Origin: Christensenella hongkongensis
GTDB taxonomy: Bacteria; Bacillota; Clostridia; Christensenellales; Christensenellaceae
NCBI RefSeq assembly: GCF_000981035.1
Contig: NZ_LAYJ01000088.1
Span: forward strand, 157,107 to 221,106
DNA: 64,000 bases
Direction of reading: 5' to 3'
Part shown: piece by piece, positions 16,794 to 26,300 of the stretch
How positions within the stretch are numbered: position 1 is the first letter of the stretch
Layout of the letters: the number at the start of each line of letters is the position of its first letter
Program-made: the position numbers and the translations under genes
Notes under the pieces: generated by a model
Databases searched by the model: none
What the model was told of the DNA's origin: nothing
Seen by the model: only the letters and a program-made list of their open reading frames with translations

Positions 16794-16860
16794 TGGGATA
16801 TATCGTGTTGGATATATCCCATTTTTTTGTTTTTTATGGTACAATATGGGATATATCCAA
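16794..16860. promoter_or_regulatory. Tandem palindromic operators between XRE and SLOG genes
   Basis: Three related 14-mers occur: TGGGATATATCGTG (16794-16807), TTGGATATATCCCA (16808-16821) and TGGGATATATCCAA (16847-16860). The last two are exact reverse complements of each other and each contains the perfect palindrome GGATATATCC. A -10-like TACAAT (16840-16845) lies just before the third site, so a bound repressor would block the SLOG promoter. I find no good -35. Confidence 0.75.
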
Positions 16861-16884
16861 CAATCCAAACTCTGAGGTAACCAA

Positions 16885-17418
16885 ATGAGCAAAGAAACTA
16901 CCTGCTGCTTCACCGGCCCACGCCCGCACAAGCTCTCGTTCCTGCAAAACGAGGAATTTCCGCAGTGCGTCATGCTCAAAAAGCAGCTGACCGAAGAAAT
17001 CCTTTCCAAGGCCGTCCAGTTCGGCTGTGATACCTTCCTGAGCGGGATGGCGCGCGGCGTGGACATGATCTGCGCGCAGCTTGTGATCGACCTCCGCAGT
17101 ATCCTGCATATGCCAATGCGCCTTGTGTGCGTCATCCCCTACGCCGCGCAGGCAAAAAACTGGCCGGCGGCGGAACAGGAGCGTTACAGGGAAATTCTTT
17201 CGCAGGCCGAACGTAAAATACTGGTCAGCCGCGAATACACCCGCTCGTGCATCATGGAGCGCAACCGCTATATGGTAGACCACTCCGCCCATATGGTCGC
17301 CGTCTATGGCGGTGGGGGCGGAGGTACCAAATATACGCTCGATTACGCCCGGCGGGAAAACCTTTGCATTTCCATTACCGATCCATATGCGCTGGACGCA
17401 TACACCCGTTTGAAATAA
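16885..17418 (+). CDS. SLOG-family (DUF1273/YpsA-like) protein
   Basis: A 177-aa Rossmann-like protein of the SLOG superfamily. Features are the N-terminal CCFTGPRPHKL, SGMARGVDMICAQLVIDL (the G..GAD-like nucleotide-binding element), and a glycine-rich GGGGGGTKYTLDYA near the C-terminus. SLOG proteins are predicted to bind or process nucleotide-derived ligands, and some act in stress responses or phage-related conflict systems; the exact role of DUF1273 members is unknown. It is transcribed divergently from four XRE regulators behind tandem palindromic operators. A GAGGT site precedes ATG 16885. Confidence 0.87.
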   Translation: MSKETTCCFTGPRPHKLSFLQNEEFPQCVMLKKQLTEEILSKAVQFGCDTFLSGMARGVDMICAQLVIDLRSILHMPMRLVCVIPYAAQAKNWPAAEQERYREILSQAERKILVSREYTRSCIMERNRYMVDHSAHMVAVYGGGGGGTKYTLDYARRENLCISITDPYALDAYTRLK

Positions 17419-17528
17419 TATCAGGTTTGATACCCCATTATTATAATGAGGGTTTAAAGGCAAACTGTTTTCACGGCGCGGCCCTTCCATCCCGTGTGGA
17501 AAGGCCTGCAAAAGCGTCCGCATGGTAA

Positions 17529-17557
17529 TTGACTTTATACTGAAAATAACCGATAAT
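17529..17557 (+). promoter_or_regulatory. leuS promoter
   Basis: TTGACT (17529-17534), a 17-base spacer and GATAAT (17552-17557). The short leader leaves no room for a T-box. Confidence 0.65.
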
Positions 17558-17601
17558 AATAAAGTATGACGATTCAATTACTATCGCTGGAGGCGTGAAA
17601 A

Positions 17602-20013
17602 GTGGACTACACACAAAACGAAAAAAAATGGCAGAAAAAGTGGGCTGAGACAGGCCTGTATAAGTTCGATCCAAACAGCAGCAAGCCCAAGGATTACATA
17701 CTGGAAATGTTTTCCTATCCGTCAGGTGCAAAGCTGCATATTGGCCATTGGTATAACTACAGCCTTTCCGACACCTATGCGCGTTTCAGGCGCATGACCG
17801 GGCACAATGTGTTCCACCCCATGGGGTTTGACGCATTTGGCCTTCCCGCAGAAAACTACGCGATCAAAACGGGTATCCACCCGCAGGATTCTACCATAAA
17901 AAACATCAAAACCATGGAAGAGCAGCTGCGTGCAATCGGCGCTTCCTTCGACTGGGATTACGAGGTCGTAACCTGCATGCCGGAGTATTACAAATGGACG
18001 CAGTGGTGCTTTTTGCAGCTATATAAGCATGGCCTCGCGTACCGCAAGGCTGCTCCTGTCAACTGGTGCCCGTCCTGCAATACCGTGCTCGCCAACGAGC
18101 AGGTGGAGGGCGGCGAATGCGAGCGCTGCGGAACGGCTGTTACAAGAAAGCACCTGACGCAGTGGTTCTTCAAAATTACGGATTATGCGGAAAAGCTTTT
18201 GGACGGGCTTGAGCACATCGACTGGCCGGAAAAGACCAAGCTGATGCAGAAAAACTGGATCGGCAAGTCGATCGGCGGCGAAGTGAAATTCGACATTGTG
18301 GGCGGCGGGGATTTCACCGTGTTCACAACGCGCGCAGATACGCTTTATGGCTGCACCTATGTGGTGATTTCGCCCGAGCATCCGCTTGTCGATAAAATCA
18401 CGACCTCCGTACAGCTTCCGGCGGTTAAGGAATATCAGGAATATGCGGCGCGCGCAAGCGAGATAGACCGCCTTTCCACCACGCGCGAAAAAACAGGCGT
18501 ATTTACAGGCGCGTATGCAGTGAACCCCATCAACGGGCGCAAGGTGCCGATCTGGACGGCGGATTACGTGCTCGCAAGCTACGGCACAGGCTGCGTTATG
18601 GCGGTTCCTGCGCACGACGAGCGTGACTTTGCGTTTGCGGAAAAATACAACCTGCCGGTCGAGCGGGTAATCAAGTCCAAAGACGGCTCGGACGACGCGC
18701 TCCCCTATACGGAATACGGCGTACTGGTAAACAGCGGAAAATATGACGGCCTCACGACCGAAGAAGGCAAAAAGGCGATCCTCGAGGATCTGGGCAGGGA
18801 AAACCGCGGTGGTGCAAAGATAAATTACCGCCTGCGCGACTGGCTTATTTCCCGCCAGCGTTACTGGGGCGCGCCCATCCCAATGGTGTACTGCGATAAA
18901 TGCGGCGAGGTTCCCGTGCCTGAGTCCAATTTGCCGGTAGAGCTTCCCTACGACGTGGATTTCACGCCGGACGGCACTTCCCCGCTCGCTCGCAACGAAA
19001 GCTTTGTGAACACCACCTGCCCTGTTTGCGGCGGGCCTGCAAAGCGCGATGTAGACACAATGGATACGTTCGTTTGCTCGTCGTGGTACTATTTGCGTTA
19101 TCCTGACAACAAAAACGGCAAAGAGCCGTGGAACAAGGAAATCATTGACCGGATGCTTCCGGTGGATAAATATATCGGCGGAGCCGAGCATGCGGTCATG
19201 CACCTGCTCTATGCCCGTTTCTTCACCAAGGCGTTCCACGACATGGGTTACGTGGGCTTTGACGAACCGTTCACCTCCCTCGTGCATCAGGGGCTTATCC
19301 TTGGGCCGGACGGCGAGAAGATGAGCAAAAGCCGCGGCAATGTGGTCTCCCCGGACGAGCTGATCAAAAAATACGGCTCGGATACGCTGCGGATGTATCT
19401 TGCGTTCGGCTTTAACTACGTGGAGGGCGGCCCGTGGAACGATGACGGGATCAAGTCTGTCCACCGCTTTTTAGAACGTGTCGAAAGGCTTGTGGACGCG
19501 GTTTGCGGACTTTCCAGCGGCAGCGGCAAGGTTGATTTTGACGTGAATTACCAGCTTAATTATGCAATCCAGAATGTAACGCGCGATATCCCGCAATTTT
19601 CGTTCAATACATCGGTCGCCCGCATCATGGAGCTTGTAAACGCGATGTATAAATACATCGACGGGCAGCCGGACGGCGTATTCCTGAAGGACGTCGCGAA
19701 AAAGCTGTGCCTGATCCTCGCGCCGTTTGCGCCGCACTTTACAGAGGAAATGTGGTCGCGTCTTGGCGGCGCATATTCCATCTTCAATCAGGATTTCCCT
19801 GTATGCGACGAAAACGCCCTTAAACGCGCTACGGTCAATATGGCGGTGCAGGTGAATGGCAAGGTTCGGACAAAATTCGATATATCGGCGGACGCTTCAA
19901 AAGAAGAAATCGAGCAATATGTGCGCAGCGAATTTGCCAGCCTGTGGGAAGGCAAAGAGATCGTAAAATTCATCGTTGTGCCCGGGCGCATCGTGAATAT
20001 TGTGGTGAAATAG
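17602..20013 (+). CDS. leuS: Leucyl-tRNA synthetase
   Basis: An 803-aa class Ia synthetase that charges tRNA-Leu. Signature elements are the HIGH motif ([15 protein letters not shown], near residue 50) and a zinc-binding CPSC..CERCG insert. A CP1 editing domain contains [20 protein letters not shown] and the hydrolytic [10 protein letters not shown]. The leucine-specific region has [15 protein letters not shown], and KMSKSRGN is the second ATP motif near residue 575. The tRNA-binding C-terminal domain is complete. The start is GTG at 17602 with GGAGG 8 bases upstream; no ATG fits. Its own promoter and a bidirectional terminator make it a single-gene unit. Confidence 0.98.
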   Translation: MDYTQNEKKWQKKWAETGLYKFDPNSSKPKDYILEMFSYPSGAKLHIGHWYNYSLSDTYARFRRMTGHNVFHPMGFDAFGLPAENYAIKTGIHPQDSTIKNIKTMEEQLRAIGASFDWDYEVVTCMPEYYKWTQWCFLQLYKHGLAYRKAAPVNWCPSCNTVLANEQVEGGECERCGTAVTRKHLTQWFFKITDYAEKLLDGLEHIDWPEKTKLMQKNWIGKSIGGEVKFDIVGGGDFTVFTTRADTLYGCTYVVISPEHPLVDKITTSVQLPAVKEYQEYAARASEIDRLSTTREKTGVFTGAYAVNPINGRKVPIWTADYVLASYGTGCVMAVPAHDERDFAFAEKYNLPVERVIKSKDGSDDALPYTEYGVLVNSGKYDGLTTEEGKKAILEDLGRENRGGAKINYRLRDWLISRQRYWGAPIPMVYCDKCGEVPVPESNLPVELPYDVDFTPDGTSPLARNESFVNTTCPVCGGPAKRDVDTMDTFVCSSWYYLRYPDNKNGKEPWNKEIIDRMLPVDKYIGGAEHAVMHLLYARFFTKAFHDMGYVGFDEPFTSLVHQGLILGPDGEKMSKSRGNVVSPDELIKKYGSDTLRMYLAFGFNYVEGGPWNDDGIKSVHRFLERVERLVDAVCGLSSGSGKVDFDVNYQLNYAIQNVTRDIPQFSFNTSVARIMELVNAMYKYIDGQPDGVFLKDVAKKLCLILAPFAPHFTEEMWSRLGGAYSIFNQDFPVCDENALKRATVNMAVQVNGKVRTKFDISADASKEEIEQYVRSEFASLWEGKEIVKFIVVPGRIVNIVVK

Positions 20014-20070
20014 CCGAATATGATTCAATCAAAGCGCCAGACGATTTTGACTACATATAAAAATATAACA

Positions 20071-20097
20071 AAAAACCGGCAACGCGCCGGTTTTTTT
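20071..20097. terminator. Bidirectional terminator between leuS and the UroD-like gene
   Basis: AAAAACCGGC (20071-20080) pairs with GCCGGTTTTT (20086-20095); A and T runs flank it, so it serves both converging genes. Confidence 0.9.
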
Positions 20098-20132
20098 ATT
20101 GCTGAATGTGCTGCTTCTGCTTATCCGTCAAT

Positions 20133-21143
20133 TCAGTTGTTTTCGTAATATTCCTTTACCGCCGCAAAGAATGCGTCGATATTTTCCCACTTTGCCAGCG
20201 GCGGGATATCGCAGCCCGACGAAATCACAAAATTGGGATACTTTTTGCAGCAGCGGTTCATCAGGTCAAGCGTCGCCTCGCGGATCGATTCCGGCGTACC
20301 GTCCTTGAACTGGCTGGAAGGATCGATATTCCCCATTGCCACCGTGTCCGCAGGGATATGCTGCATCATTTCCTCCATATCGATCGCATTGCCGAAATGG
20401 TAAGCCGCGGCGCCGCTCTCCAGAATCGAGTCGATCAGCTGGATTGTGCTGTTCCCGCAGTTATGGTAAATCACGATAAAGTCGTCTGTCTGTGTTGCCT
20501 CCACGATCTGCTTAACATACGGCGTAGAAAATTCTGCGATGAGCGGCGGCGACAGGATGCCTGCAAGGGGCTCTGCCATTACAACGCCGTTCGCGCCGAT
20601 TTTTTTATAGCTGTTGATATAATCGATCAGGAATTCCGTCACCTTTTCGAGCGTCGCCTTCACCATTTCAGACTCGGTATAGCAATAAATCATCGCCTCG
20701 CTCACATCGAGCAACCTTCCCGCCAACGAGAACGGCCCAATCACGCCGGCAAACACCGGGCGGTCCGTAATCAATTTACAGGCCTTTTCAATCGCGTCGA
20801 TATAAATTTGCGGCCTGCCGCTTCCCACCTTTGGAACCTTCAACGCCTGCGCGTCCTCCGGCGATTTGATGATACATCCAATTACAGTCGGCACCTCGTC
20901 GTCCGCTACCCTGATCTGCGAACCGAACGCCTCAGCCTCCAGCGAAAGATCCATCATGCTAACCGACGCGGCGGAATCCACCCTGTCGGCGATCATCTTC
21001 ATGCCCTTTGCCTGAGTTTCGCTGTCCGCAATCAATTCCTTTACGCCGATTCCCATCAGCTGTATCGACGGGAAGGACAACACCGGCATTGCCTTTTTGA
21101 CCTTTGCGTCCCTCATGTCTTCAATCCATTTTTTCATATCCAT
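20133..21143 (-). CDS. Uroporphyrinogen decarboxylase-like methyltransferase (MtaA/CmuA family)
   Basis: A 336-aa TIM-barrel protein of the UroD superfamily, nearest to methylcobamide:CoM-type methyltransferases. It has the zinc-site motif IYHNCGNS (His and Cys ligands, about residue 245) and a later Cys in SSGCDIPP, plus FAGVIGPFSLAGRL and GANGVVMAEPLAGILSP. These differ from true haem-pathway UroD. In the family, zinc activates a thiol or accepts a methyl group from a corrinoid protein. No corrinoid protein or reactivase is present in the window, so the substrate is unknown. It is monocistronic and convergent with leuS. Confidence 0.87.
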   Translation of the reverse strand: MDMKKWIEDMRDAKVKKAMPVLSFPSIQLMGIGVKELIADSETQAKGMKMIADRVDSAASVSMMDLSLEAEAFGSQIRVADDEVPTVIGCIIKSPEDAQALKVPKVGSGRPQIYIDAIEKACKLITDRPVFAGVIGPFSLAGRLLDVSEAMIYCYTESEMVKATLEKVTEFLIDYINSYKKIGANGVVMAEPLAGILSPPLIAEFSTPYVKQIVEATQTDDFIVIYHNCGNSTIQLIDSILESGAAAYHFGNAIDMEEMMQHIPADTVAMGNIDPSSQFKDGTPESIREATLDLMNRCCKKYPNFVISSGCDIPPLAKWENIDAFFAAVKEYYENN

Positions 21144-21278
21144 AGGTTCACATCCCCTTTATCTTTCTTTATGGCCTTATCTTAACACAGGAAATGATCT
21201 GCGATATTGTAAAATAAAATACTTTTTTGCAGTTATTACGCATGAAGCGGGCAGCCTCTTTTTTTGAAAAAAAGGGGG

Positions 21279-21306
21279 TTGTAGTGTAGAAAACACCTGC
21301 TATACT
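21279..21306 (+). promoter_or_regulatory. Promoter of the trmO-like gene
   Basis: TTGTAG (21279-21284), a 16-base spacer and TATACT (21301-21306), about 44 bases before the ATG. Confidence 0.55.
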
Positions 21307-21349
21307 GGGAAATAACGGCGCCGTAATTTATTTTTGAAAGGAATACCTG

Positions 21350-21826
21350 ATGAAACAATTTACGGTAAAACAAATTGGAACGATACGTTCCGCAGGAGAA
21401 AAGCAACAAATCATTCTGAATCCCCGCTATGTTCCCGCCCTCAGCGGACTTGACGGGTTTACGCACCTGCAGGTGCTTTGGTGGTTCAGTGGCAGCGACA
21501 ACCAAAAAGGCCGTGGCAGCCTTACAGAAGCAAGCCCTTACCGGCATTCGCCCGCCATGCTGGGAACGTTCGCCACACGTTCGCCCCTGCGCGCGAATCC
21601 CATTGCGCTGTCCGCAGCGCAGGTGATTCACATCGACTATGAAAACGCTTTGATCGATATTGCTTATATCGACGCATACGACGGTTCGCCTGTGCTCGAC
21701 CTGAAACCCTATACGCCCAGCCTTGACCGCGTGGAAACAGCGCGCGTGCCCGGATGGTGCGCCCACTGGCCCCAAAGCTATGAGCAATCAGGAGATTTTG
21801 ACTGGGAGAGCGAATTCAGGTTTTAA
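21350..21826 (+). CDS. TrmO/TsaA-family tRNA methyltransferase
   Basis: A 158-aa protein of the TsaA-like (YaeB/TrmO) beta-barrel family. TrmO uses S-adenosylmethionine to methylate N6 of threonylcarbamoyladenosine at tRNA position 37. Visible signatures are QIGTIRSAGEKQQIILNPRY, GLDGFTHLQVLWWFSG, the conserved SPLRANPIALSAAQVIHID, and IDAYDGSPVLDLKPYTP. The C-terminal extension of E. coli TrmO is absent; short forms like this are common and some may have other targets. AAAGGA lies 8 bases before ATG 21350. It is monocistronic, convergent with the TetR gene. Confidence 0.88.
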   Translation: MKQFTVKQIGTIRSAGEKQQIILNPRYVPALSGLDGFTHLQVLWWFSGSDNQKGRGSLTEASPYRHSPAMLGTFATRSPLRANPIALSAAQVIHIDYENALIDIAYIDAYDGSPVLDLKPYTPSLDRVETARVPGWCAHWPQSYEQSGDFDWESEFRF

Positions 21827-21851
21827 CGAACGATTCCAGCTATGAAAAAAA

Positions 21852-21870
21852 GGCGGCAAGACCTGCCGCC
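21852..21870 (+). terminator. First hairpin after trmO-like gene
   Basis: GGCGGCA and TGCCGCC form a 7-bp stem. No T run follows directly, so it may be an accessory or processing hairpin. Confidence 0.5.
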
Positions 21871-21882
21871 CGGATCAAAGAT

Positions 21883-21920
21883 AAAAGGATTTCAATGCCC
21901 GGCATTGAAATCCTTTTTTT
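21883..21920. terminator. Bidirectional terminator between trmO-like and tetR genes
   Basis: A perfect 16-bp stem (AAAAGGATTTCAATGC at 21883-21898 and its complement at 21902-21917) with a three-base loop, flanked by A and T runs. Confidence 0.92.
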
Positions 21921-21929
21921 GAATTCTTC

Positions 21930-22493
21930 TCATTTCTGTATTGGATTTACCGGCATGGACAGCGCCATATGGTATATGATCTCCGCGATCTCTTTTGCAG
22001 GCACCCGCAGGCCGTTTTTGAGCCAATTCTGTATCAGCCCGACGCTCCCGTTGACAATAAACACAAAATACAGCTCCTGTGCATCCGTATTTTCAGAAGC
22101 AAACGGGATGATACCGCAGTAATCATAGATCAGGGTAATCAACTGTTTCTGGAAATCAATATCGCCCTGCTCGCTCATCAATACCTGTATATGCTTATGG
22201 TCGTCCGCAAAATACTCTAAAATCTTTTCAATGATATTTTTTATTTCCTGCATACTTTTGATATCCTGCACACCTGAAATCGCTTCCTTCGCCCATGAAA
22301 GCGCGTCGTCTTCGATCTGGCGAAGCAGGTCGTATTGGTCGGAATAATGCGAATAAAAGGTGGTACGGTTGATGTCCGCATTTTCGCAAAGCTCTTTGAT
22401 TGTTATTTTGGAAATCGGTTTTTTGGTCATCAACTCTATCAGGCTGTCTTCCAGCGCCATCCTGGTATACCGTGTTTTCCTGCTTTCTTTCAT
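21930..22493 (-). CDS. TetR/AcrR-family regulator of the adjacent ABC exporter
   Basis: A 187-aa regulator with an N-terminal TetR HTH. LIELMTKKPISKITIKELCE leads to the recognition helix NADINRTTFYSHYSDQYDLL. The helical C-terminal ligand domain contains DYCGIIPFASEN and ends MALSMPVNPIQK. It probably represses the divergently transcribed ABC exporter until a hydrophobic ligand binds. The intergenic region contains a GTGTTGTTT/AAACAACAC inverted repeat overlapping the exporter promoter. ATG 22493 is chosen because the TetR fold begins there; the longer frame upstream would run through the operator. Confidence 0.9.
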   Translation of the reverse strand: MKESRKTRYTRMALEDSLIELMTKKPISKITIKELCENADINRTTFYSHYSDQYDLLRQIEDDALSWAKEAISGVQDIKSMQEIKNIIEKILEYFADDHKHIQVLMSEQGDIDFQKQLITLIYDYCGIIPFASENTDAQELYFVFIVNGSVGLIQNWLKNGLRVPAKEIAEIIYHMALSMPVNPIQK

Positions 22494-22556
22494 AAAACAT
22501 ACACCTGCCTGCAAAATAATCTTTTTTTGTCCTGAAACCAACATTTTCATAACAAA

Positions 22557-22607
22557 GTGTTGTTTACAGCGCGGTTTGAAAACATCTGTCGGTTGTGAAA
22601 ACAACAC
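22557..22607. promoter_or_regulatory. Putative TetR operator
   Basis: GTGTTGTTT (22557-22565) and AAACAACAC (22599-22607) are perfect inverted arms 33 bases apart. The right arm lies within the spacer of the exporter promoter. Confidence 0.5.
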
Positions 22608-22621
22608 AGTGATATTATAAT
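22593..22621 (+). promoter_or_regulatory. Promoter of the ABC exporter operon
   Basis: TTGTGA (22593-22598), 17 bases, TATAAT (22616-22621). Confidence 0.7.
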
Positions 22622-22673
22622 TCTTTTATGGACAAAAATCAACGAATTACTTCATGGAGGATCACGACAATAC

Positions 22674-23375
22674 ATGGCATATATCGAATTCAATAACGTT
22701 GTAAAAGAGTATGGTTCCGGCGAAACAGTTATCCGGGCGCTGGATCAGGCAAATTTTTCAGTAGATAAAGGTGAATTAGCGGTCATATTGGGGGCGTCGG
22801 GCGCCGGCAAGACCACAGCATTGAATATTTTAGGGGGAATGGACACCGCAACGTCAGGCGAAATTTTGGTCGACGAAAAAAACATTGCGAAGTATCCGCA
22901 CAAAAAGCTGGTAGAATACAGGCGGTCGGATATTGGATTTGTCTTCCAATTTTATAATCTGGTGCCAAATCTGACGGCGCTGGAAAATGTCGAGCTGGCG
23001 GCGCAAATCTGCGACGATTGCCTCGATGCGTCAGAGATACTGGATAAAGTAGGCCTTGGCGAACGCAAAAATAATTTCCCTTCACAGCTGTCCGGCGGCG
23101 AACAGCAGCGTGTTTCCATTGCGCGCGCGATCGCCAAAAATCCCAAGCTGCTGCTGTGCGACGAGCCGACGGGCGCCCTTGATTACAATACCGGCAAACA
23201 GATTCTTCAATTATTACAGGATACCTGCCGGAAAGAAAAAATTACGGTGCTGGTTATCACGCATAATTTGGCAATCGCGCCCATGGCCGATAAGGTGATT
23301 CACTTCAAGAACGGCACGGTCACAGACATCACGCGCAATCCCCAGCCCATGCCCATTTCACAGATCGAGTGGTGA
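22674..23375 (+). CDS. ABC transporter ATP-binding protein (MacB/LolD type)
   Basis: A 233-aa ATPase. Walker A is [12 protein letters not shown] (about residue 39), the Q-loop is [17 protein letters not shown], the signature is [16 protein letters not shown], Walker B is [12 protein letters not shown] and the H-loop is VITHN. This subgroup drives FtsX-like permeases that move lipids, peptides or antimicrobial compounds, or act as mechanotransmitters. The downstream permease gene starts six bases past this stop. A GGAGG site precedes the ATG. Control by the divergent TetR protein is likely. Confidence 0.95.
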   Translation: MAYIEFNNVVKEYGSGETVIRALDQANFSVDKGELAVILGASGAGKTTALNILGGMDTATSGEILVDEKNIAKYPHKKLVEYRRSDIGFVFQFYNLVPNLTALENVELAAQICDDCLDASEILDKVGLGERKNNFPSQLSGGEQQRVSIARAIAKNPKLLLCDEPTGALDYNTGKQILQLLQDTCRKEKITVLVITHNLAIAPMADKVIHFKNGTVTDITRNPQPMPISQIEW

Positions 23376-23380
23376 GCGGA

Positions 23381-26300
23381 ATGAAGAAGGCTTCCCTGAA
23401 AGACATTTGGCGTTCTGTGCGCAACGGAAAAAAACGTTTTTTTGCTATCCTGATCATTACGGCCCTTGGAATGGCCATGCTCACCGGCCTGTATGCCGCC
23501 TGTCAGGATATGTACTATTCGGCCGACCGGTTTTTTGAAGAACAAAATTTGTTCGATGTGCAGATTTTATCCACATTGGGCCTCACAGGGGATGATCTGG
23601 ATGTTTTATCCCAGGTGGAAGGCGTGGAAAATGCGGACGGCGTTTACAGCGAAGAAGTGTTTACGGAAATAAACGGGACGCGTTATACGGCCGATATGAC
23701 GACGCTAAGCTCCAAGGGGCTGAACCGGCCTTACATATTATCCGGCGCCTTGCCGCAAAATCCTGACGAGATCGCTGTTCCGCAAAGTTATTTGGACGAG
23801 AGCGGCAAATCGGTCGGAGATACGCTCAGCATACAGGAAGAAGAGGATGGCGAAGAGACGGATGAAGAGGATACTTCCGATTCCGATTTGGATATAGACG
23901 TCGAGCTGGAAGAAGAAACCGCCACCTTTCCTGTTACGACCTATACGATCACCGGCGTTGTTATCGACGCAACAAATATTACAAACGAAGAAAACGAAGG
24001 GTTCCGCACATCCTCGGGAAGTGATTTTACCTTCTTTGTCGCTGCTGAAGCGGTAAACAGCGATGTATACACCGCTGTTTATGTGTCCCTTACGGATACC
24101 GGGGATATCAATAGCTTTTCAGACGAATACGAGAGCACTGTGGATGCTTTTGTCGGCAATATTGAAGCAAACATCAAGCAGCAAAGGGAACAGGCGAGAT
24201 ACGATGCCGTCGTTGGAGAAGCTACGGAAAAGCTGGAAGACGCGCGGCAAACCATGGACGAAAAATTTGCCGACGCCGACAGGCAGCTTGCCGAAGGCGA
24301 ACAGGAGCTTTCGGACGGCAGGGCGGAGCTTTCAGACGGTGAAAAAGAGCTGGCTGAACAGGAAAAAAACGCCAAAGAACAGTTCGAGAAAGCACGCAAT
24401 GAAATACAGGACGGAAAAAATGAACTGGCTGAAAAACGGCAGCAGGCTGAAAGTGAATTTGCCGGCGCGCAGCAGCAGATAGATTCGGCCCAAACCCAGC
24501 TCGATGAAAGCCGCGTTCAGATAGAAGCAGGGCTTGCCCAGGTCAAAGGTACCCTCGCAGGCGCATGGCCGGAAACGGAATGGAACGCATTGGTCGACGC
24601 CGCGGGAGCACTGGCTGCGGCGGGCAGCAGCGACGAGGATATCGCACGGGGAACGGCAACCCAAAGTAACGCCCTCTACAGCGCTCTTGCGGCGGTTACG
24701 GGCAGCCTGTCGGCGGGCCTGCAACAGCAGTTGGGCCAGCTCCAGGCTTATCTGGACGCCCTGAATCAGAACCCTTCCGCCTCCGCTGAAGAAAAAGAAA
24801 CGGTTGCCACATCTATCAAACAGCTTGAAGAAAAAAAGCAGCAGCTGGACGCCCTTCCGTCCTCCTGCGTACAGCTCGCGCTCGGCATGGGAAAGATCAA
24901 TGGCGGACAGGCGGCGCTCGATACGGAAAAGGCTGTATTTGAGCAAAAGAAAGCCGAAGCAATCCAGCAAATGGACGACGCAGCCGCCCAGCTTACGGAC
25001 GGTGAGGAAAAGCTGAACGCGGAGGAAGAAAAGGCCTGGGCGCAGATCGCACAGGCCCGGCAGGATATTGCCGACGGAAAAAATGAACTTACGGAAGGCG
25101 AGGAAGAGTTAAACAAAAATAAAGATGAATATCTTGAAAAAAAGGCTGAGGCTGAGCAAAAGCTGGCGGATGGATACGACGAGCTGAGCGATATCGACAT
25201 GACAAAATGGTATGTCCAGGACCGGACGTCCCTGGAGAGCTATTCCAGCCTGAAAAGCGATATGTCTTCTATTGAAGCGGTAGGCACGGCTTTTCCCATT
25301 GTATTTTTACTGGTCGCCATTCTGATCAGCCTTACCACCATGACGCGTATGGTGGAGGAAGAACGCGGTTTGATCGGAACCTACAAGGCATTGGGATTCC
25401 GCAACGCGGACATCAGTAAGAAATATCTGGTTTTCGCGTTCGCCGCATGCCTGCTTGGAGGACTTCTGGGGGATATCCTGGGATTTATCTTCATGCCAAA
25501 ATTGATTTCTTATATATTCGATTCCCTTTATATACTTCCTGAATTCTATTTACAGTTCGACCTCCTTTACGGAATAGGCGGGATCGCTTTGTTCATGGCC
25601 GGAATTGTGGGAGCGACTGCAATCGCCTGCCGCAGCGAGCTCCAGCATATGCCGGCGGCATTAATGCGGCCAAAGGCTCCCCGCGCAGGTGCGCGTGTCT
25701 TTCTGGAACGCATTCCCATTATCTGGAACAGGATGAAATTTTTAAGCAAGGTTACGGTCAGGAACCTCTTCCGCTATAAGAAACGTTTCTTTATGACGAT
25801 AATTGGGATCGCAGGCTGCACGGCCCTTGTGTTGTGTGGGTTTGCCATTCGTGACTCGGTCAATTCACTCACGCCCAAGCAATATGACAATATTTACCAA
25901 TACGACCTCATGGTGGTTGCCGACGATAAAGATTATGGGGAATTGTCGCAGGAGCTATCCGGGCAGGGCGCTCTTGCAAACCATATGGATGTCCGGCTGA
26001 CGACTGTGGGGCTGATCAATTCCTCGGAGAATTCTGAAAACGTGCAGCTTATGGTGGTGCCCGATGATGCAAGCCTCGATGGATATATCAATATCCTGGA
26101 TCTCTCCGGCAATAAAATCAGCCTTGGAGAAAAAGATGTTCTCGTAACGCGCAGCGCGGCGAATACTCTGGGGCTCAAAGAGGGCGACACGATTGAACTG
26201 GAGGACTCGGATCTTGAGCGCAGGGAGACAGTCCTTACCGGAGTCGTCCAGAATTATCTTGGAAACACCGTCTATATGAAACAGGCGTTGTATGACGAAC

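Noticed and set aside
14192-17418. Calling the accessory patch an intact prophage or integrative element
   Set aside because: No integrase, terminase, capsid, portal, lysin or attachment repeats are present; only one fibre-like gene and small regulators.
17419-17601. T-box riboswitch before leuS (also sought before serS and argS)
   Set aside because: The leaders are too short and I found no AGGGTGGNACCGCG-type T-box core.
18019-19464. A 481-codon minus-strand frame antisense to leuS
   Set aside because: leuS has all its family motifs; the antisense product is Arg/His-rich shadow sequence.
20106-21185. A 359-codon plus-strand frame antisense to the UroD-like gene
   Set aside because: It extends through the terminator region and its translation is a Cys/Arg/His-rich shadow.
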